A stretch of DNA of 64,000 nucleotides, from the NCBI GenBank assembly GCA_026874595.1, contig CM049309.1, positions 2,020,076-2,084,075 of the forward strand, in the 5' to 3' direction. The stretch's first letter is position 1. The number at the start of each line of letters is the position of its first letter. The stretch is from Sipunculus nudus. Lineage: Eukaryota; Annelida; Sipuncula; Golfingiida; Sipunculidae. Shown piece by piece: positions 57,101 through 64,000 of the stretch. Both the position numbers and the translations under genes were made by a program. Under the pieces are notes generated by a model. It saw nothing but the letters and a program-made list of their open reading frames with translations. It was not told the origin of the DNA and did no database searches.

Positions 57101-60100
57101 TCTTTATTCATTATATCATGTCACTAGCAGAGAAATACGCGCCCGAGGCAGCGGAAATCTTGCGCTTCTAAAGAAGCAACCGATTTTCACGCTGCCAGCT
57201 ATGACCGTTTATAATATATTTAGACACCAGATGGCGGTTCGTTTTCCACTGAAATAAACGTGCGTATGATGTTACAAGCAACCAATCAGATGCCAATAAA
57301 CAAACACTCGACAGGCATCCTGGCTCCGCCCATTGCTGCGCTTCAAGCGCCGCTTATTGGGTTTCCGGTCGAATTTAAATTGCTCCCTCTGCATTCTCGC
57401 ATCATCGACCGATTCGATTATGACATTATGACTGTGTTAGCGTAGCCATGTATCTGTTGTCTACAGAACTGAAACCAGCAAGCGAGGTGTGCACGCAGCC
57501 TTTGTTGTTACGTTTCGTTTGAATTACAGCTCACCGGCCGAGCATCCTATGTGCCCAAGGCCCTAAGCAAACCACGTCAGGGGCAATTCTCTCTGAGCCT
57601 GTGGCCTGTTCAGACGGTTACGCTGGGGGATGAGCTGTCACTCAAAAAGAAATTAATATGATTGGCTCTGTGTATTCCTCGCTTGGCTTTGTCTTCCAGC
57701 ACAAGGTCTCATCTGATTGGACAAAAATACAGTGCTCCCCTCTGGTGTTGCCATTCAGGATACGAGGTCATAACAAACAGCGCCTTACGATATAGGTAGT
57801 AGCCCTATAGGTAAAGCGCTGTGTAAAGAGCGTAGCAGAGAAACCACTCATACACTTTGCCTATCACATGATCATATGAAATTTACAGCAATAATGAATC
57901 ATGATTTTTAAGTTAACATTTTTCTCAAGGGAAAATATTGAGCCAATCCCAGATTTGAACCCATGTCAGTGGCACACATGTCTGGTGTAACTGCTTCACT
58001 AGAAAAGCAACCTTTACTGACAAGACATTTCTGTCCACTTTAATATACACCCGTAACACGGTACATACCTGTGCACACTGACATTTCCATAAAGCTTAGA
58101 GTAGTGCTTTCAGTAATGTAATAGTTTTAGAGTATTTAATACAATTATATTTGGTATCAATTTGACTGATTGGAGCATAAAAAATAACACATAGGAAAAC
58201 ATAAAAAAAATAACATTTAGAAACTAGAATACAGGTAGTCGACAAGCGACTACGTGTATCCGCCTAACTCAGAGTGGAACGGGTGAAGTGAGGCATGGAA
58301 TGTGTGGCAAGGGGAAATAGAGTGAAGTGTTGCATATTAGCATGGATGTCTGCAGCCAAATGGTGTATGTAGGTTGCGCCACCTACCACAAAATCCCGAA
58401 AGCCGTCCAAGTTGTATACATATGCAAAATTTGAGGCAGATAAATCAAACCACTACATATTTATGAGTGATTTTAGCCTGTGGCAGACAAACAGATGGAC
58501 GCTGTGCAAAAATGGTTGAAGGTGGCGCCACCAGTTTTGCGTATGATAAAGAGCTATGTGAGAACTATACACATGCAAAACTTTGGCCCAATCGGTCAAA
58601 CAGTTCCGAAGATATGAGCTTGGATGTCTGCTGCATAAACTAGAATGCAGGTGGCGCCACCTGTCATAAAATCAAGAGAGCTGTCGGGGATGTATAAACC
58701 TGCAAAATTTTAGGCAGATATGTCAAACCACTGCCAAGATATGAGTGATTTTATCCCATGGCAGACAAACAGACGGGAGCTGTGCAAAAATGGCTGCAGG
58801 TGGCGCCACCTGTTTTGCATATGATAAAGAGCTATGTTAGATCTATACACATGCAAAATTTTGGCCCAATCGGTCAAACGGTTCCCGAGATATGAGCTTG
58901 GATGTCTGCAGCGTAAACGTGAATGTAGGTGGTGCCACCTGTCATAAAATCAGAAAAGCTATCCAGGATGTATACGCATGCCGAATTTCAGGTGAATTAG
59001 TCAAATCACTGCAGAGATATGAGTGATTTTAACCCAAGGCAGACGAACAGATGGACACTGTGCAGGTGGTTGCAGGTGGCGCCACCATTTGTTATGTATG
59101 TTATAAAGCTCTCCAAGGGCTACATTTGTGCAAAAAAATTTTCCTGATCCGTCAAAAGGTTCCCGAGATATGTGGGTTTATGTGTGGAAACAGACGCACA
59201 AACGGACACAGAGCGCAGAGGAAAGGTCAGAGGTCAAAACAAAATCGGGGTGCAGCAGTTCACATGTGACCCGAACATAATCCCGGGTTTCGTAAAATTC
59301 CACCCAGCGGTTACGGAGGAGTTCTGCGGACACCTACGCCGCCGCCGCGGCGGTGGGCTGAAAACATAGTATCTGCAAAACTCTGTTTTGGCGGATACAA
59401 TAACATGCATAAATAACACAGAATACACAGTAATCTTAAAGTCTGTGGTTGAAATCATATTCATTTCCTTTAAATTCGTCATATTCGCCAAAAAAATATG
59501 AATGTTAAAAAAAGGACTTTATGAATAAGACCAGCAGTGCTGCTGAGCAACTTTTATACAATGACCCAAATAATTATCTCACCTGTATTGACAGTAATTT
59601 GTTAAAAAAAAAATTATCTAGTCCAGGAAAGTATTGATTAATCACTGTCAAACATGACTACATTTTTCAGGGTAGGTAAACTATAGTCATAACTGGAACT
59701 TGATAAAAAATACGGAAAAGTCAGAATACAATCAAACATTTATGAATAAGTGTCTTACAATCATAATGATATATGAAGCAGAGGTTTATAGTAAGATAAT
59801 GAAATAACAGAAACTTTATAAACACTGAAAACATGAATATTGCAAAATGTCAGCATTGTGTGAAGCCAAACAAAGTATCGATTTGAGAAAATCTGTGTTA
59901 TGTCTTTCATATGACCCTGAGTAAGCTGAACAGAAATCAGAATCAGAATATTACTAAGGATGTCTGTGTATACTTCAGAACAGAAATCAGAATCAGAATA
60001 TTACTAAGGATGTCTGTGTATACTTCAGACTAATGCAGACAAAAGGACAGCATCAATATTATTTTCTTTATTTGTGTGTACTCACGTTCAGCCAAGGCTG

Positions 60101-63100
60101 GAAGTTTGGGCTGGTCTGGGCCCTCCGGACGCTCTCGGAAATAACGATCTGGATTCAGGATGAAATCTGGCCTCTTCAACATACCAACATTGGACAGTTC
60201 AGGAGTGTTTAAGGCCTGAAAGACAAGTCACTTTCTGTTAGTCTGTATGCCTGGGTTTATAAAAACATTTGACAAACCAATCCACTGTAGATATTTATAT
60301 GTTCTATTTCAGTTTGGGACAATATCATGGGATTATATATATCCAGCCTCTCATTCCAATATCCTGGGGTCACCAAGGCCCTGTGTCTACCACACCTGCA
60401 GGTCCTGGGTATATAATCATCCAATGGTCTGACAGGACCTGTGGTGTAAATGAACAAGGTCTGACAGAAACTGTGGTGTCATTGAACTCGGTCTGACAGG
60501 ACCTGTGGTGTCAAGGAACATGGTCTGACAGGACCTGTGGTGTCAATGAACACAGTCTGACAGGACCTGTGGTGTCAATAGACATGCTGTGACAGGACCT
60601 GTAATGTCAATGAACATGGTCTGACAGGACCTGTGGTGTCAATGAACTGGGTCTGACAGAACCTGTGGTGTCAATAGACATGCTCTGACAGGACCTGTGG
60701 TGTCAATAGACATGCTCTGACAGGACCCGGTTGTCATTTTACATTATCTAAAAGTACCTGAACAATTACAACATTACAATGTCTTTGTAGCCCCTTTGTA
60801 AGAAATCTCTGGCACTGTCTGCAGCAGACATAGAAGCTCATAATAAGGAATGTAAGAGCTTAACAGTGTTTCCTGCAGGGCCTGACAAGCAATATCCTAA
60901 ACTGTCTGTAAAGGACAGCAGCATTCTCTGACAGGTGCGAGACTGTCATGTCAGCCAGCTCAGGATGAGAGGACTACATGGTTATACATTATGTGACTCA
61001 CAGCGTATGGGCCAGCTGGTGGCTGGCGGGTCCTCTCCCAGTGTAGATATGGCAGGTCAGGTATGGTGGACGGCTGCTGGCGCTGTCGCTTCTTTACTCT
61101 CAGCTCCTGGTAGTCCTTACCTGTCACCATACATCAAACACAGGCTGAATTAACTCTTACAGTATAAGACACAAGCTGGTCAAGATGTGGCTGATCATCC
61201 ACACAAGCCCAGCTGATGCACATTGTACACATCTCATACTACATTTGATATAATGGAAACAAGGGACCCAAGGGTCAAGCTGCTCAGCTACAGTTGTCTG
61301 TCTATAGGGGTGATTATATACTATCCTAGGAAATCGAAAAAGAGGTTATTTTTTTTGGATATCCACATTTAAAAAGGTGAGAGGAAAATATATGAATGCT
61401 TGGCTAAGACGTTTTCTGGTTTATTATGTATCAGTACTGTCAAAATAAAATATAAACTTTATTTATTTTACATGGATTGTACAACTTCTTATAATAAATA
61501 ATATAAGGCACCCTCCATGGCTCAGATGTTTGCACTCAGTAGTCTATAAGGGTGGAGGAAACAGGAAGACCTGGAGAAAATCACGGACCTTGCACGGGCA
61601 ACTACAACCCACTCTTATAGCTATGCCAGAAATCAAACCAGTGGAGAAGGCCGGGCATTTTACCACTCAGCTGTCCAGGTACCGTAAAAATCATTGAACT
61701 GTCCGAAGAAAAGTAGTTTAACTTTTATTTTAAAACTATTACTCAATACTGAACTATACAGAAACCAGATTATCTTTATTTCAGCTATGAATAAGCAAAA
61801 ATTAAAACATATATTTTGATTATAAGGGAAATCTCTCAGACACTCTCTGAATGCCATCATTTTCCAAGATTTTCCATCTTTATAGTAAAATACTTTAACA
61901 ACCTGGCTCAGCTTTAATGATGAGTAGCTCACTAACATGTATATGAAATTGCTATAGTGATATTTCAATAGAAGCAATGTTTATCATGCTTAGTTCACTC
62001 CCATGTTCACCATTATCAAAACGCAGCTTTATTCACAAATCAATAAGGACACACCTAAAGTATTTAAACTAAAGGAGATATTAAGTTAACATAGGATAAA
62101 TCATTTAATAAAACAGCCTTCATAATCCTTTTTCAATTTATCTTGATTAATAATAGCAATCCTACTAGTATTAAAAGCTAGAATAAGATGTCAAATAACA
62201 AATTTTCTCAATAGGGCACCACCTTTAGATGATATGATAAAAAAATATCAGATGTATATAATAAAAGGGTTTGTTGATAAAAAAAAGTATTAAACATTTG
62301 TTCAAATATAAGTTGGTGGCACTCGTGGTTGGCAGGACAGATCAGCTTGTACAGGAGGACTGATTAATGATGGCTCTGACAGGCCTCAATACAATTATCA
62401 TGGCACTCAGGGATGGCAGGGCAGATGAGTTTGTACAAGGAAGGATTATTGATGGCTCTGACAGGCCTCAATACAATTATCATGGCACTCAGGGCTGGCA
62501 GGACAGATGAGTTTGTACAGGAGGATTGATTACTGATGGCTCTGATAGGCATCAATACAATTATCATGGCACTCGGGGCTGGCAGGGCAGATGAGTTTGA
62601 ACAGGAGGACTTATTAATGATGGTTCTGACAGGCCTCAATACAATTATCATTGCACTCAGGGCTGGCAGGGCAGATGAGTTTGTACAAGGAAGGATTATT
62701 GATTATTGAATCAATGCATTTGTTGTTCAGATACCTGAGCTTTTGAATCAAATTTTTTATTATTTGTGGGGGGTACTTATGAGCCCCATAGCTCAGAGGA
62801 TATGGGTAACAGAGACCTAATTTCAGGTTTCCAGGGAGATTTTTCATTGACCTCTGGATGTCAAGTTAGAAGATTCCAGGTCTAATGGTTATGATTTGTG
62901 CCCTGTTAACGGACACACAAACAGACGGGAATGCAGACAGACGGATGATGGACAAAAAGTGATTGCTATAGCTCAGATGACTTTCATTCAGTTGAGCTAA
63001 AAAATAATATAAGAAATACTAAATTCATAAACTGAAGAAACTAATTACTTTTAATTTGTATCATCTAGAAAAACTGAAATAAAAAGACGGTAAATACAGC

Positions 63101-63581
63101 TGTACCATATGTTCTATAATTGGCCTCATCAAGGCAATTATATGCAATTCATTTAGGATCATTCAAATACAGCTTAATTAAGACCAGGCATGATAATTTT
63201 AATCAATTTAAATCTTGTTTTAAACATAATGCTATTTTATTATTTATCAATCACCCAAACCACGTCAATAAAGGATACTAACAATCATTGTGATAGCTGA
63301 TTTCAATTATACACAATAACTCCTGCAAAACAATCAATATTTATATATAAAAATACCAAAACTTTAATCAATTACCAAGCTGTGGCTGATAATCAACATT
63401 TGCATTGCATGGCAGGATTACCTGGTGGTTCAGGTGAGATTCATTAACTGTACCTACCGAGAAATGTATTCTCCCAAGTGTTCATCCGGAAGGAGGATGG
63501 ATCCTTGGTAGCCTGGTCATCCGGCTCCCAATCCGAGTCCGAATCCATCTCCAGATGCACCTGCTCATTCTCCTCCTCGTT
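36009..63581 (-). CDS. Minus-strand gene, C-terminal five exons, function unknown
   Basis: Exons 63581-63458, 61120-61002, 60215-60086, 48307-48204 and 36161-36009 total 630 nt: 209 codons plus TGA. Phases are 0 in, then 1/0/1/0, and every junction is GT-AG. The protein tail begins acidic (NEEENEQVHLEMDSDSDWEP), continues with a basic patch (ELRVKKRQRQQP), aromatic and proline-rich motifs (IPDLPYLHWERTRQPPAGP; PDFILNPDRYFRERPEGPDQ), an amphipathic segment (LDYEKQFKQLHQQGLKDQ) and a basic Ser-rich end (SLVKPNRLKPLSVRSNSSSG). There is no signal, membrane span or cysteine, so it is probably intracellular. I do not recognise the family. Introns of 2.3, 0.8, 11.8 and 12.0 kb are filled with repeats. 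The 5' exons lie off the right edge; extra exons inside the long introns cannot be excluded. Confidence 0.65.
36162..36499. other. Minus-strand intron, with G18 tract
   Basis: Non-coding. A G18 run lies near 36376-36393. No further exon seen. Confidence 0.5.
36500..37482 (-). repeat. 43-bp minisatellite (array 1), about 23 copies
   Basis: Core on the + strand: TTCCTTGTTGACAGTAACAA followed by ACAGACAGAGGTGACAACATAAC; period 43 bp. Subtypes AACAAACAG/AACAAAGAG and CATAAC/CATCAC are clustered in blocks, showing local duplication. Since 43 is 1 mod 3 and the unit lacks stops in all three minus frames, long minus-strand open frames (up to 205 codons, Cys/Leu/Val-rich) appear; they are not genes. 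It lies in the last intron of the minus-strand gene, 340 bp from its last exon. Confidence 0.93.
37727..41536 (-). repeat. Family A element (A3), interrupted by family B
   Basis: The tail ACAAGTGACCCATGGGTCAT (palindromic) opens at 37727 and the head hairpin AGCTCAGATGAC/GTCAGCTGAGCT closes at about 41536, preceded by GACGGACGACGGACAAAGAG. Five or so tandem units of about 335-430 bp run from 39525 to 41480, each with GGTGGCGCCACCAGTCTGCA and GGTAACAGAGACCTAATTTC. Family B is inserted at about 37897-39521. Short minus- and plus-strand open frames (60-106 codons) are repeat by-products. Confidence 0.82.
37897..39521 (+). repeat. Family B element (B1), nested in family A
   Basis: The head ACTAGAATACGGGTAGCCGA then CAAGTGACTACGTGTAT is an imperfect hairpin. 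Roughly 280-bp units repeat about five times with GGTGGCGCCACC, TCATAAAATCAAGAAAGCTA, GACGCTGTGCAAAAATGGTT and CGGTCAAACGGTTCCCGAG. The end is ACATAGTATCCACAAAACTT then AGTTTTGGCGAGTAC. Family A sequence flanks it in an A-run on both sides (TTTAAAA and AAAAATACAGGTGG). The second copy is 58217-59398. Confidence 0.78.
41537..42360. other. Intron segment, with G20 and C11 tracts
   Basis: AT-rich. G20 at about 42106-42125 is followed closely by C10-C11 at about 42141-42154, two complementary runs about 15 bp apart that could form a hairpin or quadruplex. No exon. Confidence 0.5.
42361..42550 (-). mobile_element. SINE-like fragment and shared dispersed segment
   Basis: 42362-42422 (ATATCCTGG, GTGTCTACCACACCTGC, GGTCCTGGGT) matches about 60358-60420. 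Next to it, on the minus strand, GGTTGTGGGTTCATGCTCC (about 42513-42495) resembles a box B and GAGTGGACTTGTG (42523 region) a box A, which suggests a diverged tRNA-derived SINE. Assignment is tentative. Confidence 0.35.
42551..43574. other. Intron segment, with G22 tract
   Basis: A G22 run at about 42902-42924 lies after CCGG. No exon or element ends recognised. Short open frames (75-117 codons) have no family resemblance. Confidence 0.45.
43575..48040 (+). repeat. 4.5-kb 43-bp minisatellite (array 2), about 104 copies
   Basis: Monomer: CCATCCTGTTAAAGTGCAGT followed by GTAGGACAAACCTGAGGATAATA, period 43 bp (for example 43581, 43624). Variants: GAAGTATAGG, ACATGAGGAAAA, a shortened form with AAATTGGGGTAATACC, and GCAGAGTAGG. 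Higher-order structure: the block around 45490-46040 recurs 641 bp further on with nearly every private variant, and a block at about 44400-44600 recurs about 686 bp on. It is in the last long intron of the minus-strand gene, ending about 163 bp from the exon at 48204. Minus-strand open frames here are repeat by-products. Confidence 0.96.
48204..48307 (-). CDS. Minus-strand gene exon (fourth of the five seen)
   Basis: Acceptor CTCCTTGACAG at 48308; phase 1 entry (C|GT = R), then LKAAFDEKTLFPRYI, LDYEKQFKQLHQQGLKDQQ, donor GTAAAG at 48203, phase 0 exit. The Gln/Lys/Glu-rich second half is likely a helix or short coiled coil. The phase fits the exon ending at 60086. Confidence 0.65.
48308..48592. 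other. Intron segment, nothing recognised
   Basis: Short AT-rich stretch upstream (minus strand) of the exon at 48204-48307. No feature seen. Confidence 0.4.
48593..50003. mobile_element. 1.4-kb TIR element, TACCGTAAAATC ends
   Basis: The left end TACCGTAAAATCTCCACTT then AAAACTGC recurs perfectly in inverse orientation at the right end (49977-50003), a 27-bp terminal inverted repeat. TA at both outer ends may be the target duplication. The interior is richer in GC than the flanks, holds repeated AAAACCGCACC words near the right arm and a 90-codon plus-strand frame (49764-50036) that runs through the TIR and so is not a gene. No transposase motif was recognised: non-autonomous DNA transposon. 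Confidence 0.78.
50004..53234. other. Intron segment with small repeat remnants
   Basis: GTGGGCCCCAAATATTGTTA near 50259 resembles GGGCGCCCTACATTATTA near 48050, a diverged dispersed pair. AGAGCGCATACCTCTGCC near 50486 belongs to the 10819 element family. C11 lies near 50530 and C13 near 52866. A GC-richer patch at 51060-51330 has no continuous frame. No exon supported. Confidence 0.45.
53235..53725 (+). repeat. Family E: tandem repeat, about three units
   Basis: CTGGCTGATTTGACCTTGAA occurs at about 53260 and 53404, with a diverged third copy (CAGCCTATTTGGCCTTGATG) at 53532. GGTCAAAGTCAC/GGTCAAGGTCAC and ATTTCATGAAAATATACTGA recur between them. The end ACAAACAACCACTGATGGCG then ATGACAGACC is distinct. 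Non-coding. Confidence 0.6.
53726..55322. other. Intron segment, nothing recognised
   Basis: AT-rich sequence. The minus-strand open frames (70-99 codons) show no family features and no splice context that fits the gene's phases. Confidence 0.45.
55323..56455 (-). repeat. Family C element (C2)
   Basis: On the minus strand it starts at the terminal hairpin TATGCCCACGCCAC-AAA-GTGGCCGGGGCATA (56451-56421), then TTTTACCCATGTCCGTCATT and a TTCCGTC run, then about six tandem units of about 160-190 bp (CAATGCCTGCAGATA, CCTGATTTTTGGTGTGT, GATCGAGTTCACGTTTCG). It ends GTTCCGACACATCTAG (55338-55323), matching the C1 end, but the 5' half of the 3' hairpin is lost here. Confidence 0.75.
56456..57126. 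other. Intron segment, nothing recognised
   Basis: AT-rich, no exon or element end before the target duplication at 57127. Confidence 0.4.
57136..57834. mobile_element. Complete 699-bp dispersed element with 9-bp target duplication
   Basis: GCAGAGAAA occurs directly on both sides (57127-57135 and 57835-57843; extending to 11 bp if TA is counted outside). The termini are TACGC and GCGTA, a short inverted repeat. The right 314 bp is about 96% identical to 1-314 of this window, which fixes the right end independently. A 9-bp duplication fits Mutator-like elements, but no long TIR and no transposase are seen, so the superfamily is uncertain. The interior is GC-richer and holds CCAAT motifs (AACCAATCAG, GCCAATAAAC), a GC box (CTCCGCCC) and AT-rich TATA-like words, giving it a promoter-like look. 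Confidence 0.78.
57942..58012 (-). mobile_element. tRNA-like SINE fragment
   Basis: Minus strand: TTCTAGTGAAGCAGTTAC resembles box A and GACATGGGTTCAAATCTGGG contains a box B-like GGTTCAAATCT at tRNA-like spacing (about 40 bp). The T-arm stem does not pair properly, so this is not an intact tRNA gene. Confidence 0.42.
58217..59398 (+). repeat. Family B element (B2), with target duplication
   Basis: AATAACAT lies at both edges (58209-58216 and 59399-59406). The element has the head hairpin ACAGGTAGTC-GACAAGC-GACTACGTGT, four ~280-bp units with GGTGGCGCCACC and GACGCTGTGCAAAAATGG, and the end GAAAACATAGTATCTGCAAA then TTTTGGCGGATAC. It matches B1 (37897-39521) along its length but has one unit fewer. 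A GCCGCCGCCGCGGCGGTGGG patch precedes the end. Confidence 0.8.
59407..60085. other. Intron segment with a short tandem duplication
   Basis: AGAACAGAAATCAGAATCAG plus ATTACTAAGGATGTC is duplicated in tandem at about 59929-60028 (48-bp period). Nothing else seen. Confidence 0.5.
60086..60215 (-). CDS. Minus-strand gene exon (third of the five seen)
   Basis: Acceptor CTTGTCTTTCAG; phase 0 entry ALNTPELSNVGMLKRPDFIL, then NPDRYFRERPEGPDQPKLPA and LAE; donor GTGAGTAC at 60085; phase 1 exit. The Pro/Arg-rich RYFRERPEGP stretch is the most distinctive motif of the protein. GC is above flanking DNA. Confidence 0.72.
60420..60735 (+). repeat. 32-bp minisatellite, about 10 copies
   Basis: Monomer GGTCTGACAGGACCTGTGGT then GTCAATGAACAT; period 32 bp (60426, 60458). 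Variants: AATAGACATGCTC and ACAGAAACTG. It lies in the 786-bp intron between exons 61002 and 60215, about 205 bp from the latter. The left neighbour (60358-60420) is the segment shared with 42362-42422. Confidence 0.9.
61002..61120 (-). CDS. Minus-strand gene exon (second of the five seen)
   Basis: Acceptor TGTATGGTGACAG; phase 1 entry (G|GT), then KDYQELRVKKRQRQQPSTI, PDLPYLHWERTRQPPAGPYA; donor GTGAGTCA at 61001; phase 0 exit. The VKKRQRQQ patch is strongly basic and could be a nuclear localisation or RNA-contact segment (inference). GC is clearly above the surrounding intron. Confidence 0.72.
61505..61682 (-). mobile_element. tRNA-derived SINE, copy 2
   Basis: Minus strand: ACCTGGACAGCTGAGTGGTA (box A region), TGGTTTGATTTCTGGC (box B-like), CTATAAGAGTGGGTTGTAGT, GCCCGTGCAAGGTCCGTGAT, TCTTCCTGTTTCCTCCACCC. 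The middle matches 8106-8160 in the same order, identifying one SINE family in both places. Confidence 0.65.
61683..62314. other. Intron segment, nothing recognised
   Basis: AT-rich. The 105-codon minus-strand frame (61660-61977) overlaps the SINE head, has no family features and is not in a fitting splice context. Confidence 0.4.
62315..62705 (-). repeat. 82-84-bp minisatellite, nearly five copies
   Basis: Unit: GGCACTCAGGGCTGGCAGGG, CAGATGAGTTTGTACAGGAG, GATTGATTACTGATGGCTCT and GACAGGCCTCAATACAATTA. The unit end ATACAATTATCA occurs at 62400, 62482, 62566 and 62650. The last copy runs straight into family A sequence (62735 onwards). It lies in the intron between exons 63458 and 61120. Confidence 0.88.
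62735..62999 (-). repeat. Family A fragment (A4)
   Basis: One partial unit plus head: GAGCCCCATAGCTCAGAGGA, TATGGGTAACAGAGACCTAA, GGTTATGATTTGTGCCCTG, then GACAGACGGATGATGGACAA and TATAGCTCAGATGACTTTCA, TTCAGTTGAGCT (head hairpin). Truncated at its left side against the minisatellite. Confidence 0.78.
63000..63457. other. Intron segment, nothing recognised
   Basis: AT-rich DNA between family A4 and the first exon seen of the minus-strand gene. Confidence 0.4.
63458..63581 (-). CDS. Minus-strand gene exon (first of the five seen)
   Basis: Phase 0 reading NEEENEQVHLEMDSDSDWEP, DDQATKDPSSFRMNTWENTF, L and G (split), donor GTAGGT at 63457. Acid-rich first half with Trp, then a neutral stretch. 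The 5' border is the weak point: the acceptor TTTATAAAG at 63582 lacks a good pyrimidine tract, an in-frame TGA lies just upstream and there is no ATG, so the exact start may be a different AG a few codons further in. Confidence 0.6.
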
Positions 63582-64000
63582 CTTTATAAATCATCGATAA
63601 CATCAACGATAACATCAATGAGTTTTCTATATAAACATCAGCTCCATGCTGAATATACAGTATATAGCTATTGTAGATATAAATAGTTAGAGTACACACA
63701 TAAGACTTAGCAATAAAATGGCCTTGTATAGTTATTATAATTACTTTGAAAAAATGCATAAAGTGTGAATAGCACTGTCAGGCAACACAAATACACACAC
63801 ACACAAAGTTACTTGTCATTCTCCAGTGCACATTAATAAAGTACCCAAAATTCCTGATATGGACAAGCTGATGTAGGAGACTTAGTTTAATTGAAGAGAA
63901 AAGGTGAAAATGACTCTCAGGCATACATTTATCACTATAACATCAAAAGGTGAAAATGACTCCCAGGCATACATTTATCACTATAACATCATTTCCCGTT
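63582..64000. other. Upstream intron at the window edge
   Basis: AT-rich. GATGTTATCG is duplicated next to the exon (63595-63620, minus strand). AAAAGGTGAAAATGACTC plus CAGGCATACATTTATCAC is duplicated in tandem at about 63899-63989 (48-bp period). No exon seen. Confidence 0.5.

Noticed and set aside
57260-57445. 61-codon plus-strand frame inside the 699-bp element
   Set aside because: Not preserved as a gene-like unit; the region looks like promoter-type non-coding sequence and the frame is short.
57942-58012. Intact tRNA gene
   Set aside because: Box A and box B are recognisable but the T-arm stem does not pair and no proper acceptor stem is visible; a SINE fragment is more likely.

Overview
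The window is eukaryotic nuclear DNA, AT-rich and gene-poor, with GT-AG introns, many (AT)n microsatellites, long poly-C/poly-G runs, minisatellites and nested interspersed repeats. Several repeat families (hairpin head, GTCCGTCC-type microsatellite, tandem core with the palindrome GGTGGCGCCACC) resemble elements typical of bivalve molluscs. My best inference is a bivalve, possibly a scallop. No bacterial-type gene, operon, rRNA or CRISPR was seen.

Two split genes can be reconstructed because every intron is GT-AG and the reading frame closes across all joins. (1) On the + strand, five exons between 11973 and 27387 give a 208-residue secreted protein: signal peptide, about 140 residues of cysteine-free acidic linker, and one C-terminal thrombospondin type 1 repeat with WxxW and six cysteines. 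(2) On the - strand, five exons between 63581 and 36009 give the last 209 residues of an unrecognised, probably intracellular protein whose 5' part lies beyond the right edge. A third, less certain item is an orphan C-terminal exon at 6205-6483 (+). A degraded LINE reverse-transcriptase tail lies at 30519-30876 (-).

Layout: 1-314, right part of a dispersed element whose complete copy is at 57136-57834. 1449-2180, a 31-bp minisatellite. 3713-5866, family A repeat. 6205-6483, orphan exon. 8045-8185, a SINE. 11973-27387, the TSR gene, with introns holding a nested TIR transposon (13698-15773), a 30-bp minisatellite touching exon 2, inverted arrays of a TTAGGAAGC motif, a 50-bp minisatellite, a small TIR element and nested family C/D elements. 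29391-30080, a 230-bp triplication. 31-35 kb, (AT)n-rich DNA. 36009-63581, the minus-strand gene, whose introns hold two unrelated 43-bp minisatellites (1.0 and 4.5 kb), nested family A/B elements, a 1.4-kb TIR element, a family C element, the 699-bp dispersed element and smaller minisatellites.

The two genes show no functional link. The most unusual content is the repeat biology: several unrelated repeat families sharing one hairpin-headed, tandem-core design; nested insertions that date one another; and minisatellites lying close to exon borders, one of which appears to supply the sequence just upstream of a splice acceptor.
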